A stretch of 52,142 nt of DNA from an uncultured Pseudanabaenaceae cyanobacterium (lineage in GTDB: Bacteria; Cyanobacteriota; Cyanobacteriia; PCC-9006; JAAUQQ01), in assembly GCA_937949725.1 (NCBI GenBank), contig CALECT010000028.1, positions 1 to 52,142 of the forward strand, given 5' to 3'. The stretch's first letter is position 1; the number at the start of each line of letters is the position of its first letter. The translations under genes and the position numbers were made by a program. Below the pieces are notes generated by a model. That model was not told the DNA's origin and ran no database searches. It worked only from the letters and a program-made list of their open reading frames with translations. Of this stretch, positions 42,524-50,800 are shown in pieces.

Positions 42524-43363
42524 TTAAATCGCTGGGTTTTTCAGAAGAGATTTTGTGGCTTCAACGAGCTTGTCGCCCCAAAGCTGCGTTTTCAAGAAGT
42601 CGATGTCGCTGTATTGCTGGTCGATTTTGAGAGCTTGCTTGGCGAGGCGGATGGCTTGGAAACGCTGACCTTTTGCATAAAGGGCAGCAGCAAGAGCTAG
42701 CTTGGGTTCAGCAGCTTCGGCGTTGATGGAGACGGCGCGAGTCCATTGGGTGATGGCTTCGTCTGCATCGCCTTGTTCGTAGGCTACGAGACCAATGTTG
42801 TTGATGGCTTCCCAGAAGTCGTCGCCGAGGTCGACGGCTTTGTTGTAGCTGGCGATCGCTTTCCCCAGCTCGTTGGTCATGAAGTAAGCATTGCCCAGGT
42901 CAAACAGTGCCCCAGGAGACTCAGGCTTGAGCTTGACGCCTTTCTCGTAGTAGCGGATGGCTTCTTGGAACTTGTCTTGGCGGAAGTAGGCGGTGCCTAG
43001 GGCCAGTTGGATGGAGGCGTCTTCGGGCTCTAGCTTCTCGGCGGTTTTGAGGGCTTCGATGCCTTTGTCGAGGTTGTCGGTGCGTAGGTAGACGTCAGCG
43101 GCGACGGCCCAGATGCGGAAGTCGTCGGGGACCAGCTGGGTGGCGAGTTCGACTTGCTGGAGGGCAATGTCGTATTGCTGGAACTGGCTGCGTTGGGCGG
43201 CTTCTTGGGCGAGGGCGAGGCCTTCTTGGCGCAGTTGCTCGAAGTCAATGGTGACGGTGTGGGGTGCTTGGGCTCTCGCGGGGAGTGCCGCTGACAATAC
43301 TACTGACAGGGCTGAAACGGGGCTGAGCAGGAGCGGTAGGCAGAGAAGGCGGAGAAGCTTCAC
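42524..43363 (-). CDS. exported TPR-repeat protein
   Basis: The 279-aa product has a signal peptide (LLRLLCLPLLLSPVSALSVVLSAALPARAQ) and then tandem 34-residue TPR units: YDIALQQVELATQLVPDDFR, DKGIEALKTAEKLEPEDASI, QEAIRYYEKGVKLKPESPGA, GKAIASYNKAVDLGDDFWEA and DEAITQWTRAVSINAEAAEP. TPRs mediate protein contacts, here in the periplasm or lumen. The start is GTG at 43363. The partner is unknown. It converges with the giant surface protein; no operon partner. Confidence 0.9.
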   Translation of the reverse strand: MKLLRLLCLPLLLSPVSALSVVLSAALPARAQAPHTVTIDFEQLRQEGLALAQEAAQRSQFQQYDIALQQVELATQLVPDDFRIWAVAADVYLRTDNLDKGIEALKTAEKLEPEDASIQLALGTAYFRQDKFQEAIRYYEKGVKLKPESPGALFDLGNAYFMTNELGKAIASYNKAVDLGDDFWEAINNIGLVAYEQGDADEAITQWTRAVSINAEAAEPKLALAAALYAKGQRFQAIRLAKQALKIDQQYSDIDFLKTQLWGDKLVEATKSLLKNPAI

Positions 43364-43538
43364 AAGCAGAGGGTCCAGAACGACACAGACAGGAGGTTTT
43401 CGGGCAGGGTGGCTGCGCTGGCCTAGGTAGGCAAAGCAGTTACACCGTCATCTTATACATTATCTCTTACTCAGAGTCAGGATGGAGGCTCTAAGTTCCC
43501 GGATGATGAGCTTTAGGGAAAAGGCGGGGGTAAGGCCG

Positions 43539-43596
43539 GGGCGGGTTTTGATGGGAGGTGGATGGGCGAGCGCGTAGATGCCTGCTAAACCCGCCC
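43539..43596. repeat. GC-rich inverted repeat next to the queG stop
   Basis: GGGCGGGTTT (43539-43548) and AAACCCGCCC (43587-43596) are exact complements 38 bases apart. The right arm, read on the minus strand as GTAAGGGCGGGTTT, resembles the GTAGGGGCGGGGT arms at 44684-44755. It abuts the TAA of queG. Confidence 0.7.
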
Positions 43597-44631
43597 TTAC
43601 GGGGGGCTGGGCTTGGGTGGCTCTGGTGGAAGGTTAGCTTGGGCATTGCGTCGCCATTGGGGGGGCTTGATGCGGCGGAGGGCGGAGGCGGGGGTGCGTT
43701 GTTGCCATTCTGCTTCGTTGAGGTTGGCGAGGTCTTGGAGTTTGGGGTTGACGTTCCAGGGGTAGGGTTCGAAGCCGGGTTCATCGGTGGGCTGGGCGAA
43801 GCGTTGGTTCCAGGGGCAGACGTCTTGGCAGATGTCGCAGCCTGCGACCCAGCCTTGGAGGTTTTGGGCGATCGCTTCGGGTATCTCTTCAGCTTTGCTT
43901 TCGATGGTGTGGTAGGCGATGCAGCGGTTGGCATCAACGACGAAAGGTTCGGCGATCGCGTCGGTGGGGCAGGCTTCGATGCAGCGGCTACAGCTACCGC
44001 AGTGGTTGGTGTGGGGCTTGTCTGGGGTGAGGGGGAGGTTGGTGATGAGTTCTCCAAGGAAGACCCAGGAGCCGTAGTCGCGGGTGATGAGGTTGCTGTT
44101 TTTGGCGACCCAGCCCAGGCCTGCTCGCTGGGCCCAGAGTTTGTCTTGGACGGGGCCGGTGTCGGCGTAGAAGCGGGAGTGGATAGTCTCGGGAAAGATC
44201 GCGGGGAAATCGGTTTCTGAGCGATCTGTGCCAGCGTCTGCCTCAGCTAGGGCTCGCAGCGTCTCTTGTTCGGCTTGAAGCCAGAGGTGGAAGGCTTTGA
44301 GCTTTTTGGTGAGGATGCGGTGGTAGTCGCGGCCCCAGCCGTAGCGGGAGATTTTGGCAGTGCCGGGTTCGTCGCTGCGCTGTTGGGGGCTGTAGTAGTT
44401 GAGGGCGAGGCAGATTAGGCTGTGGGCGTCGGGGAGGATGAGGCGAATGTCCCGGCGTCTGGGGTTGTCCATCCAGGCCATGTCGGCTTGGTAGCCCTGG
44501 TCGAGCCAGTTTTGGATGGCGTCGGTGCCGCTGGTGTCTTGGTCAAAGTCGGCGATGTTGACGATGCCGACTTTGTGGAAGCCGAGGTCGAGGGCTTTCT
44601 GTTTGATGGCTGCGGTGAGGGCGTCTGACAT
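43597..44631 (-). CDS. queG: epoxyqueuosine reductase
   Basis: QueG reduces epoxyqueuosine to queuosine at the tRNA wobble position, using cobalamin and two [4Fe-4S] clusters. From the ATG at 44631 ([20 protein letters not shown]) the product is 344 aa. It has DRRRDI-like [60 protein letters not shown], and the clusters [16 protein letters not shown] and [11 protein letters not shown]. The frame extends to 44730 into a repeat, so the ATG is preferred. It is bracketed by GC-rich inverted repeats. The C-terminal tail ([10 protein letters not shown]) is unusually proline-rich and next to the repeat. Confidence 0.94.
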   Translation of the reverse strand: MSDALTAAIKQKALDLGFHKVGIVNIADFDQDTSGTDAIQNWLDQGYQADMAWMDNPRRRDIRLILPDAHSLICLALNYYSPQQRSDEPGTAKISRYGWGRDYHRILTKKLKAFHLWLQAEQETLRALAEADAGTDRSETDFPAIFPETIHSRFYADTGPVQDKLWAQRAGLGWVAKNSNLITRDYGSWVFLGELITNLPLTPDKPHTNHCGSCSRCIEACPTDAIAEPFVVDANRCIAYHTIESKAEEIPEAIAQNLQGWVAGCDICQDVCPWNQRFAQPTDEPGFEPYPWNVNPKLQDLANLNEAEWQQRTPASALRRIKPPQWRRNAQANLPPEPPKPSPP

Positions 44632-44683
44632 TGATTGGGTAGCCAGGAAATGGCGATGCCCATCCCCAGTTGTTATGCCAACG

Positions 44684-44755
44684 GTAGGGGCGGGGTCTTC
44701 CCGCCCGGCAATAGGCATGCGCAGGGGCAAGAGGGCGGGAGGACCCCGCCCCTAC
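44684..44755. repeat. 72-nt GC-rich inverted-repeat element (REP-like)
   Basis: The left arm GTAGGGGCGGGGTCTTCCCGCCC (44684-44706) and right arm (44733-44755) are complementary at 22 of 23 positions around a 26-base centre. The right arm contributes the TAG stop of the adjacent membrane-protein gene. Confidence 0.85.
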
Positions 44756-45561
44756 AGCGTATCAAGACCAGATTCTTCTAGGGATGAAAATTCGGGTGCC
44801 ATTAGGCCCGGTTCGAGGCTGTGGAGGGTGGCTTCGCGGACGAGGGTTTCGGGTTCTTGGGTTAGGAGGAGTTGTAGGGCTTGGTTGGCGATGCGGGTTT
44901 GTTCGGGGTTGAGGAGGTTGCGATCGCTGAGGCGGTTGAGTTGGCGGACGGCGATGAGGCGGTTGAGGGGGTTGGGGTGGGTGAGTTCGGCGAGGGCGTC
45001 GTCGAGGCTGTTTTCGAAGCGATCGCTTTCCCGATTCAAGACTTGCGTAGACAACAGGGCTAGGCCTGCAATCATGCCGAGGCCTTGAAGCAGGATGCAG
45101 CTGACGAGCCAGGTGTTGTGGGTGTCGTCCCAGAGGTTTGCGCCTAGGTAGGTGCCGAGCATGGCGATGCTGCCGCAGGGGACGCAGAGGAGGAGGAGGC
45201 GGTGGGGGCCGTTGAGCCAGTGGCGGAGTCCGGCGATCCAGGGTTGGAGGTCGCGGGTTTGGAGTTGGTAGATGAGGGCCATGGCGGCTAGGCCGACGGC
45301 TAGGGCGATGAGGAGTTGCCAGTTCCAGATGAGGAGGGCGATCGCGGGTATGGCGAGGAGGAGCCATTGGCCAGCGCGGCGGCTTTGGACAGGGATTTGG
45401 GTTGGGGTTTGGCGATGGTTGCTGAGGTTGATGCTTTGGGATACCCGCTGGGTGATTGCTTCTATCCAGGCGGCTAGGGTTTGTTGGGTTTGCCCTAGGG
45501 TGGTCTGGCAGGTGGTGAGGAGTTTTTGGAGTTGGGGGGATTGGGAGGGGTGGTTCAGCAC
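44752..45561 (-). CDS. membrane protein with HEAT-like C-terminal part
   Basis: The 269-aa product has a soluble N-terminal helix, two close hydrophobic helices (about 66-97: GQWLLLAIPAIALLIWNWQL, LIALAVGLAAMALIYQL) and a further pair (about 120-170: LLLCVPCGSIAMLGTYLG, LVSCILLQGLGMIAGLALLS). The last ~95 residues (LAELTHPNPLNRLIAVRQLN ... LVREATLHSLEPG) look like one or two HEAT/armadillo repeats facing the cytosol. Cyanobacterial armadillo-fold membrane proteins of this kind lack assigned function. The stop codon lies inside the inverted repeat, so the C-terminus may have been altered by its insertion. Confidence 0.7.
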   Translation of the reverse strand: MLNHPSQSPQLQKLLTTCQTTLGQTQQTLAAWIEAITQRVSQSINLSNHRQTPTQIPVQSRRAGQWLLLAIPAIALLIWNWQLLIALAVGLAAMALIYQLQTRDLQPWIAGLRHWLNGPHRLLLLCVPCGSIAMLGTYLGANLWDDTHNTWLVSCILLQGLGMIAGLALLSTQVLNRESDRFENSLDDALAELTHPNPLNRLIAVRQLNRLSDRNLLNPEQTRIANQALQLLLTQEPETLVREATLHSLEPGLMAPEFSSLEESGLDTL

Positions 45562-45961
45562 GGGGGCATCCAGGGGGAAAGCTTTGGCGGAGCTGTTGCT
45601 TTTATATCAGGTGTTGAGGTTTTTGGGGCATGGGGCGTTGGTTCTTATTTTTGAGGGTGGTGGCGATCGCTGGGCGGGTGGAGGCAAGTCGCCAAATCCA
45701 GACAGCCTTGGGGCCAGCCCCAAACCCCGCTCAAGGAGGACGAAGCGCCTCCTCCTTAGAGGTTATCCTCTTGCGCAAAAGGCTGGGTTGCTTCACTTCA
45801 GGCGGTAAGTACTTTGGGCCTGTTGAGTTGACGAGCGTTGTTGTGGGGTCGTCACCAATTCTTGACGCACCACAGGCCAAACCCTGTCCCCTTGGTTCAA
45901 GGGGGACCGCACGAAGGGCGAGGGGGTTGCCTTGCTTCTTGCCTCTTGTTGCCTTGGCTCT
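45562..45961. other. 400-bp spacer with several repeats
   Basis: It contains a hairpin AAGGAGGA-(9 nt)-TCCTCCTT at 45733-45757, the second copy of the dispersed repeat (45882-45927), and a HIP1 site. A 113-codon + strand frame here runs into the repeat and looks spurious. Confidence 0.55.
45882..45927. repeat. dispersed hairpin repeat, copy 2
   Basis: CCCTGTCCCCTTGGTTCAAGGGGGACCGCACGAAGGGCGAGGGGGT. Compared with copy 1 (30574-30618), the first stem is better paired (CCCCTTG/CAAGGGG). Most positions are identical. Confidence 0.75.
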
Positions 45962-46663
45962 TTATGAGTGAGTGGCTGTAATCTCCGGCATCGGCCCCCG
46001 CCGCGAGGCCAGCCGATCCGCCAGTCGCGTCGTTTCCGGCAGCTTGTATTTCGTGGTGCATTTCAACACCAAATCAATCGCTGTCTCTAAGCCCACCCGA
46101 TGCCCACTGGAAATAAATAGTGGCTTTACGTTGGTGCGGGTTCTGACGACGGCACCAATTTGCTCGTCCTTATCCATCAGCTTGGACCAGCTCCCTTTCT
46201 CTGCTTCGGGCTCTTCGTAGGTGCCGATGTAGCGGGATTTGGCGACGCCAATGGTGGGCTTATCCACGAGTAGGCCGAGGTGGCTGGCGATGCCGAGGCG
46301 GCGGGGGTGGGCGATGCCTTGGCCGTCGCAGAGGATGAGGTCGGGCTCGATTTTGATTTTGGCCAGGGCTTCGAGGAGGGCAGGGGCTTCGCGGAAGGAG
46401 AGGAGGCCGGGGACGTAGGGGAAGGTGGTGGGGACGCGGGCGATCGCCATTTCAACCAGCTCTAGCTCCGGAAAGCTCAGCACGACCACGGCGGCATGGG
46501 TAATGGTGCCGCCATCTTCAAAACCTGCATCCACGCCTGCAACGTATTTGAGATCGCCGATTGGGCCTAGGTCATCGGTGGTGATGACTTGGGTGGCGAG
46601 CTGACGCTGGAGGGCGATCGCGACTTTGGAGTCTTTGGGCCAGTCGGGCTGCTGAATCTTCAT
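45962..46663 (-). CDS. nfi: endonuclease V (deoxyinosine 3'-endonuclease)
   Basis: Endonuclease V nicks DNA one nucleotide 3' to deoxyinosine and other deaminated bases. From the ATG at 46663 (MKIQQPDWPKDSKVAIALQR) the product is 233 aa. Conserved catalytic-region motifs: LKYVAGVDAGFEDG (metal Asp), FREAPALLEAL (Glu), PDLILCDGQGIAHPRRLGIA (Asp), HLGLLVDKPTIGVAKSRYIG and FISSGHRVGLETA. These fit the RNase-H-like fold of the Nfi family. The frame is open to 46699, but residues before the ATG are atypical. Confidence 0.94.
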   Translation of the reverse strand: MKIQQPDWPKDSKVAIALQRQLATQVITTDDLGPIGDLKYVAGVDAGFEDGGTITHAAVVVLSFPELELVEMAIARVPTTFPYVPGLLSFREAPALLEALAKIKIEPDLILCDGQGIAHPRRLGIASHLGLLVDKPTIGVAKSRYIGTYEEPEAEKGSWSKLMDKDEQIGAVVRTRTNVKPLFISSGHRVGLETAIDLVLKCTTKYKLPETTRLADRLASRRGPMPEITATHS

Positions 46664-46703
46664 GGATTTAATTCTAGACAGCTCTCCGATTCTGGCCACT
46701 GAG

Positions 46704-47276
46704 CTAGGAGCAGAATTCCTTGGACCAGTCCTGATGGCCTCGACCTTCCCAGCAGCGGGATTGAAAGCCGACCCAAACCAGTTGCCATTGCTCGGTCAAT
46801 TTTGCGTACTCGGCTCTGTAGCGCATGTCCTTAACGGAGCCGTCGGCTAGGTTGTTTTGGGTGAAGAGGACGACGGCTCGCTCTTGCCCCAGGTCACTTT
46901 CAACTTCTTCGCTGTAGCGGCCTTCTTCTAGAACTTCCGCAGCAAAGGCGACCGTTGCCATGGCAACAGGGCTGTCGCCGACTTTAGCGCTGTCGGTAAA
47001 GCGGTCGAGATCTTGGATGGCGTATTCTGCTCGAATTGCTTCAGAGAATGTGGGCTCTGGTTTTGCAGGTGTTTCTGGTTCGGTTGCGGTCGGTGGTGTG
47101 GGCTCAGGGGCAGGAGGCTCCTCGACGACGGGTGCCTCTGGTGCAGGTTCGATAGGAGACTCCAGGCTAACGGCTGGGTCTGGTTCCGCAGGGGGAGCGA
47201 TCGCTTCGGGCTGGCTGGACTGGCAGGCCGCGAGGCTGAGGCTCAGAATCACGAGCGTGGTGAAACGTTGAAGCAT
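46704..47276 (-). CDS. lipoprotein with proline-rich linker
   Basis: The 190-aa product has a lipoprotein signal peptide (FTTLVILSLSLAAC; lipobox LAAC, Cys18), a ~50-residue Pro/Glu/Ala linker (EPAPEAPVVEEPPAPEPTPP) and a C-terminal domain of ~105 aa (TFSEAIRAEYAIQDLDRFTD ... ERAVVLFTQNNLADGSVKDM ... WQLVWVGFQSRCWEGRGHQD). I recognise no family for the domain; two cysteines near the end may form a disulfide. It lies 40 bp upstream of nfi on the same strand without evident functional link. Confidence 0.75.
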   Translation of the reverse strand: MLQRFTTLVILSLSLAACQSSQPEAIAPPAEPDPAVSLESPIEPAPEAPVVEEPPAPEPTPPTATEPETPAKPEPTFSEAIRAEYAIQDLDRFTDSAKVGDSPVAMATVAFAAEVLEEGRYSEEVESDLGQERAVVLFTQNNLADGSVKDMRYRAEYAKLTEQWQLVWVGFQSRCWEGRGHQDWSKEFCS

Positions 47277-47370
47277 TTTGAATAATTTTGGGGGCAGGTT
47301 TAGTCCAAGGATTCACGCTGTCTAGAGACTATTCCTGAGTAAACCTGCCCATAGGGTGGAGAGATGACGG

Positions 47371-48285
47371 CTAGGGATTGCTCAAATCCTTGTAGATGAT
47401 GGTGAGGAATTGCTCGGGCTTAAGGAAGCCTTGGCCGTATTTCTCATCCAAATCGGTGAGGGGGGAATCGGCGAGGACTTGCTCTAGGGTTTGGCCCTGG
47501 GCGATCGCGGCTCCAACCCGATCTCGCACGGTCTTCAGCAGGTTGTAATACACCACTAGCTCTGCCCGATTCGAGATTGCACCATGGCCGGGAATAATCA
47601 CCGTTTCGTCATTGGCCAGTTCCAAAACCTCTTCCACTGCGGCAATCATGCCGTCGATGCTGCCGCCGCTAGAGGTGTCGATAAAGGGGTAGATACCGTT
47701 GAAGTAGGTGTCGCCCATGTGGATGACGTTAGCTTCGTGGAAGTGGACGATGGAGTCGCCGTCGGTATGGGCGGGGTCTACATGGAAGGCGCAGATGCGA
47801 TCGCCATTCAAGTAAAACGTCGTCGTGTCGCTAAAGCTAATCACGGGCAGGGCAGCCTTGGGCGATGGCGCAACTTCCATGCCAAAGGCTTCGATGAATT
47901 GGTCCGTGCTCATGCGCTGGTAGACGTTGTCATGGGCGACGATGATGGTGCCTTCTTTGCCCAGGTTTTCGTTGCCGCCGGTGTGGTCGAAGTGCCAGTG
48001 GGTGTTGAGGACAAATTTGATCGGCTGGTCGCTGATTTCGGCGATCGCAGCTCGAATTTTCTCAGTCAATGGCGCAAACTGGTCGTCGATCAGAAATACG
48101 CCATCGGGGCCAGCAGAAACGCCAATGTTGCCGCCTTCACCGAGGAGAACATAGACGTTTTCAGCAACGGGGACCGTTTTGATTTCAACGGCGCTGAAGT
48201 CTTGCTCCTGGGCTTGGACTGTGCCGGGTAGCAGAGCTAGCCCTAGGCCCAGAGCGAGGGCAGAGAAGCGTTGAGCAATGGACAT
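47371..48285 (-). CDS. exported MBL-fold metallohydrolase
   Basis: The 304-aa product (ATG at 48285) has a signal peptide (RFSALALGLGLALLPGTVQAQ) and a metallo-beta-lactamase fold: VYVLLGEGGNIGVSAGPDGV, the zinc motif NTHWHFDHTGGNEN (HxHxDH), the second site HVDPAHTDGDSIVHF, FNGIYPFIDTSSGGSIDGMI and PGHGAISN. It most resembles the glyoxalase-II/cyclase-like exported MBL enzymes. A periplasmic hydrolase is inferred; the substrate (not necessarily a beta-lactam) is unknown. It lies ~95 bp upstream of the lipoprotein gene, and could share a transcript with it. Confidence 0.88.
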   Translation of the reverse strand: MSIAQRFSALALGLGLALLPGTVQAQEQDFSAVEIKTVPVAENVYVLLGEGGNIGVSAGPDGVFLIDDQFAPLTEKIRAAIAEISDQPIKFVLNTHWHFDHTGGNENLGKEGTIIVAHDNVYQRMSTDQFIEAFGMEVAPSPKAALPVISFSDTTTFYLNGDRICAFHVDPAHTDGDSIVHFHEANVIHMGDTYFNGIYPFIDTSSGGSIDGMIAAVEEVLELANDETVIIPGHGAISNRAELVVYYNLLKTVRDRVGAAIAQGQTLEQVLADSPLTDLDEKYGQGFLKPEQFLTIIYKDLSNP

Positions 48286-48401
48286 CACAAACGACCTCAA
48301 GGGGATTTTGTGATTCTAGCGAGGGTCAATTTGCTCGGGATGAAGCCGCAGCAGAGCGCAATATTTAGCTGGGAAGCTTCACATTCAAAGCGACAACGGC
48401 A

Positions 48402-48962
48402 TTAGAGTTCACTCAAATTTTGAGAAAGAGTCTGACGTAAGCTCACAAGGTGTTCGGGGGAAAAGGCACGTTTGGGCAATATCTCTGCGTCACGAATGGA
48501 ACGGTTGTACAAAAGATAGAGATTCTGAGTTTCTCGAAATCCTCGAAATGATTGCCAACTGCGCCTTTTGTTTGATTTCTTGTGCAACCAAACAAAGCCG
48601 CTAGAATCAATCAAAATTTGATGAACAGTTTGGAATTCTTTGCTCGTGTTAAAAGCTTGCGAAGCTAATGCTCTGCTTAGAAGTCCACCAGGAGTCGTGA
48701 GCGACCATGCACCTCCTAAAGCGAGCAGTTGTGGAAGTAGAAGAATAAGGCGGGTAATCGGCACCGTTCCCAAAAGACCGAGGCTCAACAAAGAATCTGG
48801 AGGAGCTTTAACTAAGAGTAGAAATCCCCCCGCTACAAGCATTGCGACAGCCAATACAGGAATTACAAATCGACGAATTGCTTGCCGAAAGCGAGAATTT
48901 TTACAATGACAATGCTGTGATTCATTCAGATCTTGTAGACTCAGCCGAAATTCCGCTTCCAT
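48402..48962 (-). CDS. YcxB-like membrane protein
   Basis: From the ATG at 48962 (MEAEFRLSLQDLNESQHCHC) the product is 186 aa with two transmembrane helices (about 31-52 and 58-84: VIPVLAVAMLVAGGFLLLV, LGLLGTVPITRLILLLPQLL) and a C-terminal segment SKEFQTVHQILIDSSGFVWL ... WQSFRGFRETQNLYLLYNRS ... EILPKRAFSPEHLVSLRQTL. The pattern 'strand, W.....ET...lYLly, iiPKRAF' is that of YcxB-like proteins, whose role is unknown. It is A/T-richer than the MBL gene beside it. Confidence 0.72.
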   Translation of the reverse strand: MEAEFRLSLQDLNESQHCHCKNSRFRQAIRRFVIPVLAVAMLVAGGFLLLVKAPPDSLLSLGLLGTVPITRLILLLPQLLALGGAWSLTTPGGLLSRALASQAFNTSKEFQTVHQILIDSSGFVWLHKKSNKRRSWQSFRGFRETQNLYLLYNRSIRDAEILPKRAFSPEHLVSLRQTLSQNLSEL

Positions 48963-49060
48963 GATTCTGATCGCTAGGTTTCTCAACTTTTCTAGGATTA
49001 GGATTCCCTACATAGGAAAGATGCCTGCAATGCAGCTGAATTAGAATTATTCGCTCTCTC

Positions 49061-49268
49061 ATGAACTATGCCATCCACCTTTGCCAAGACCTAGAGCACT
49101 GCCGCCATGCCTTGCAGTGCAGTCTTTACAGCCTACCCTGGCCACTTGCCCATGCACCGTGTGGAGGATGAGTGGGGCGGTGGTTGTGAAGGAACGCTTG
49201 TTGCCCAGACGGCAGAGGAGTATGTGGAATATTTGTTTGAGGGGCATCGCGATCGCTCCAACGTTTGA
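49061..49268 (+). pseudogene. decayed copy of the 51005-51406 gene
   Basis: Bases 49061-49260 align with 51005-51204 at roughly 80% identity. The copy begins ATGAACTATGCCATCCACCT. A single inserted A near 49142 breaks the frame; read without it, the second part gives VEDEWGGGCEGTLVAQTAEE, as in the intact gene, but a TGA stops it at 49268, so the last ~65 residues are lost. Differences fall mainly at third codon positions, so the copies diverged under selection before this one decayed. Confidence 0.85.
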
Positions 49269-49298
49269 ATCACAGGGCCTGATTCATCACCTCATCAC

Positions 49299-50768
49299 CT
49301 ATCGACGACGTACCAAAACGTAAGCCGTCGCATAGTCTGAGTATTGCCGAGCATGATCCGAAAATGCAGCTCTACTGGGAAAAATCCCTGCAAGATAATC
49401 CAACTGATATAAATTGGGGCTAAAGGCACCGCCCGTATCCGCAATCACGCCGATCTGCAACCGTTTCTCACCTTCAACCCAATTGTCGAGTACAACGATT
49501 TTCCCAAGACCAATATTCAAAATATCACCCGCAAACGTGACGCCTGGAAGCACAGGAATCTTGGCCTGGCTCTGATATCCATATCCTTTTATGGATTCAA
49601 CCTCCTTGAAATACCAATAGCGTTTTTGTGCTTTCTGGGCCGTTCCGTGAACATAGGCAATTCCGTTATTTATATCAACATTGAAGTAGGAAGAGGAGCC
49701 GTCTTCAAAGTTGATTAAGATCGTGCCTTGCAATAAGGCCTCTTCTAAACCATCTCTAGTCAAATAGGCGATCGGAATGGCTCGACCATAAGCTTCACCA
49801 CCCAGCTCATAGACACCTGAGACAACATCCTGCTTAGAGTAACGGGTTTCAATATTGTCAGCGTTTAATTCAGAATTTAGGCGATATAGGGGAGTGTCAT
49901 AGATTGATGTTTTAGTCCGTGATCCAGGATGAGTAAAAATTGCATATTGAGTAATTCTGAGCTGTTCCTGGACAACACCTTCTGGATCATAGGGTGACCA
50001 TCGAATCGCTTGAAAATGCTCTTCTATAAACTGAGGATTCTTTAAGCGAGTTATACGGTTAGCTGTCAGATCTTCCTGTAAAACTTGAATCATGAAATTC
50101 AGCGTTTCCATGATGTCAGCCACAGTAATGCCTTGGTTTTCTAGAAGGCCACCTCTGAGTACCTTAGGGTCTTGCTGATTGTGGTTGATGAAGTAATTCC
50201 GCGTATTGACTAAAACAGTTAGGAGGTCACGCTCATCAAAAGAAATGGGTGAGTTTGGCAGATTAGCAGAAGCGAAAATATCTGAGCTTTTGAGGCTGAA
50301 TTTGGATTGCCCAAATTCATCTAAGGCATCGTAGGTCGCCGTTGATGGGGACTCTTCTTTCGCTGGGACGGCAGCAGGGGGAGTGGCTGCTTCCGGGGTC
50401 ACAATCACAGGCGGGGTCGTATCTGCTTGGGATGGAACAGCAACAGATGGAGAAGTATCTGCTTGGGATGATGGAGCAACGACAGTAGGCGGAGCTTCTG
50501 CTTGAGATGGAGCAATCGTAGAAGGAGAGGGGGCTATGACTTTGGCAGGTTGATCTTCACGATGAACAGAAGGGGAGGGTTGAGAAAGAACTGTCGATTG
50601 CTGGTTATTTTCGCTTGTCTGGGGTGTTGTCGTTGGCTGAATCGATTCAGCATTATCCAGAGAATCTTGATTTCGAGAAGCGCTACATCCTCCAAGCATC
50701 AAACAGAAGACCAGCAACAATGGCTTTAGTTCAAAATTGAAGCGCTGCTTTGAAGAAGTAACTTCCAT
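49299..50768 (-). CDS. lipoprotein with MltA/3D-like murein-binding domain
   Basis: The 489-aa product (ATG at 50768) has a lipoprotein signal (LLLVFCLMLGGC), a ~110-residue Ser/Thr/Pro/Gln linker with repeated PSQADTSP/PSQADTTP units, then a ~330-residue domain. This has MltA-like traits: YFNVDINNGIAYVHGTAQKA before YWYFKEVESIKGYGYQ, IPVLPGVTFAGDILNIGLGK, and the 3D-domain-like VIADTGGAFSPNLYQLDYLA, ending ARQYSDYATAYVLV. The DTGGA matches MltA's catalytic-region Asp. A lytic-transglycosylase-like or peptidoglycan-binding function is inferred; the family is more divergent than standard MltA. The gene lies between the decayed and intact copies of a duplicated gene. Confidence 0.72.
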   Translation of the reverse strand: MEVTSSKQRFNFELKPLLLVFCLMLGGCSASRNQDSLDNAESIQPTTTPQTSENNQQSTVLSQPSPSVHREDQPAKVIAPSPSTIAPSQAEAPPTVVAPSSQADTSPSVAVPSQADTTPPVIVTPEAATPPAAVPAKEESPSTATYDALDEFGQSKFSLKSSDIFASANLPNSPISFDERDLLTVLVNTRNYFINHNQQDPKVLRGGLLENQGITVADIMETLNFMIQVLQEDLTANRITRLKNPQFIEEHFQAIRWSPYDPEGVVQEQLRITQYAIFTHPGSRTKTSIYDTPLYRLNSELNADNIETRYSKQDVVSGVYELGGEAYGRAIPIAYLTRDGLEEALLQGTILINFEDGSSSYFNVDINNGIAYVHGTAQKAQKRYWYFKEVESIKGYGYQSQAKIPVLPGVTFAGDILNIGLGKIVVLDNWVEGEKRLQIGVIADTGGAFSPNLYQLDYLAGIFPSRAAFSDHARQYSDYATAYVLVRRR

Positions 50769-50800
50769 AACTGACTTACTCAACCTGATATCGCCCTAAT

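Noticed and set aside
43558..44220. 220-aa Gly/Val-rich + strand frame
   Set aside because: Antisense shadow of queG, whose iron-sulfur motifs are unmistakable.
45630..45971. 113-aa + strand frame in the repeat-rich spacer
   Set aside because: It reads through the dispersed repeat and hairpins and has no coherent domain.
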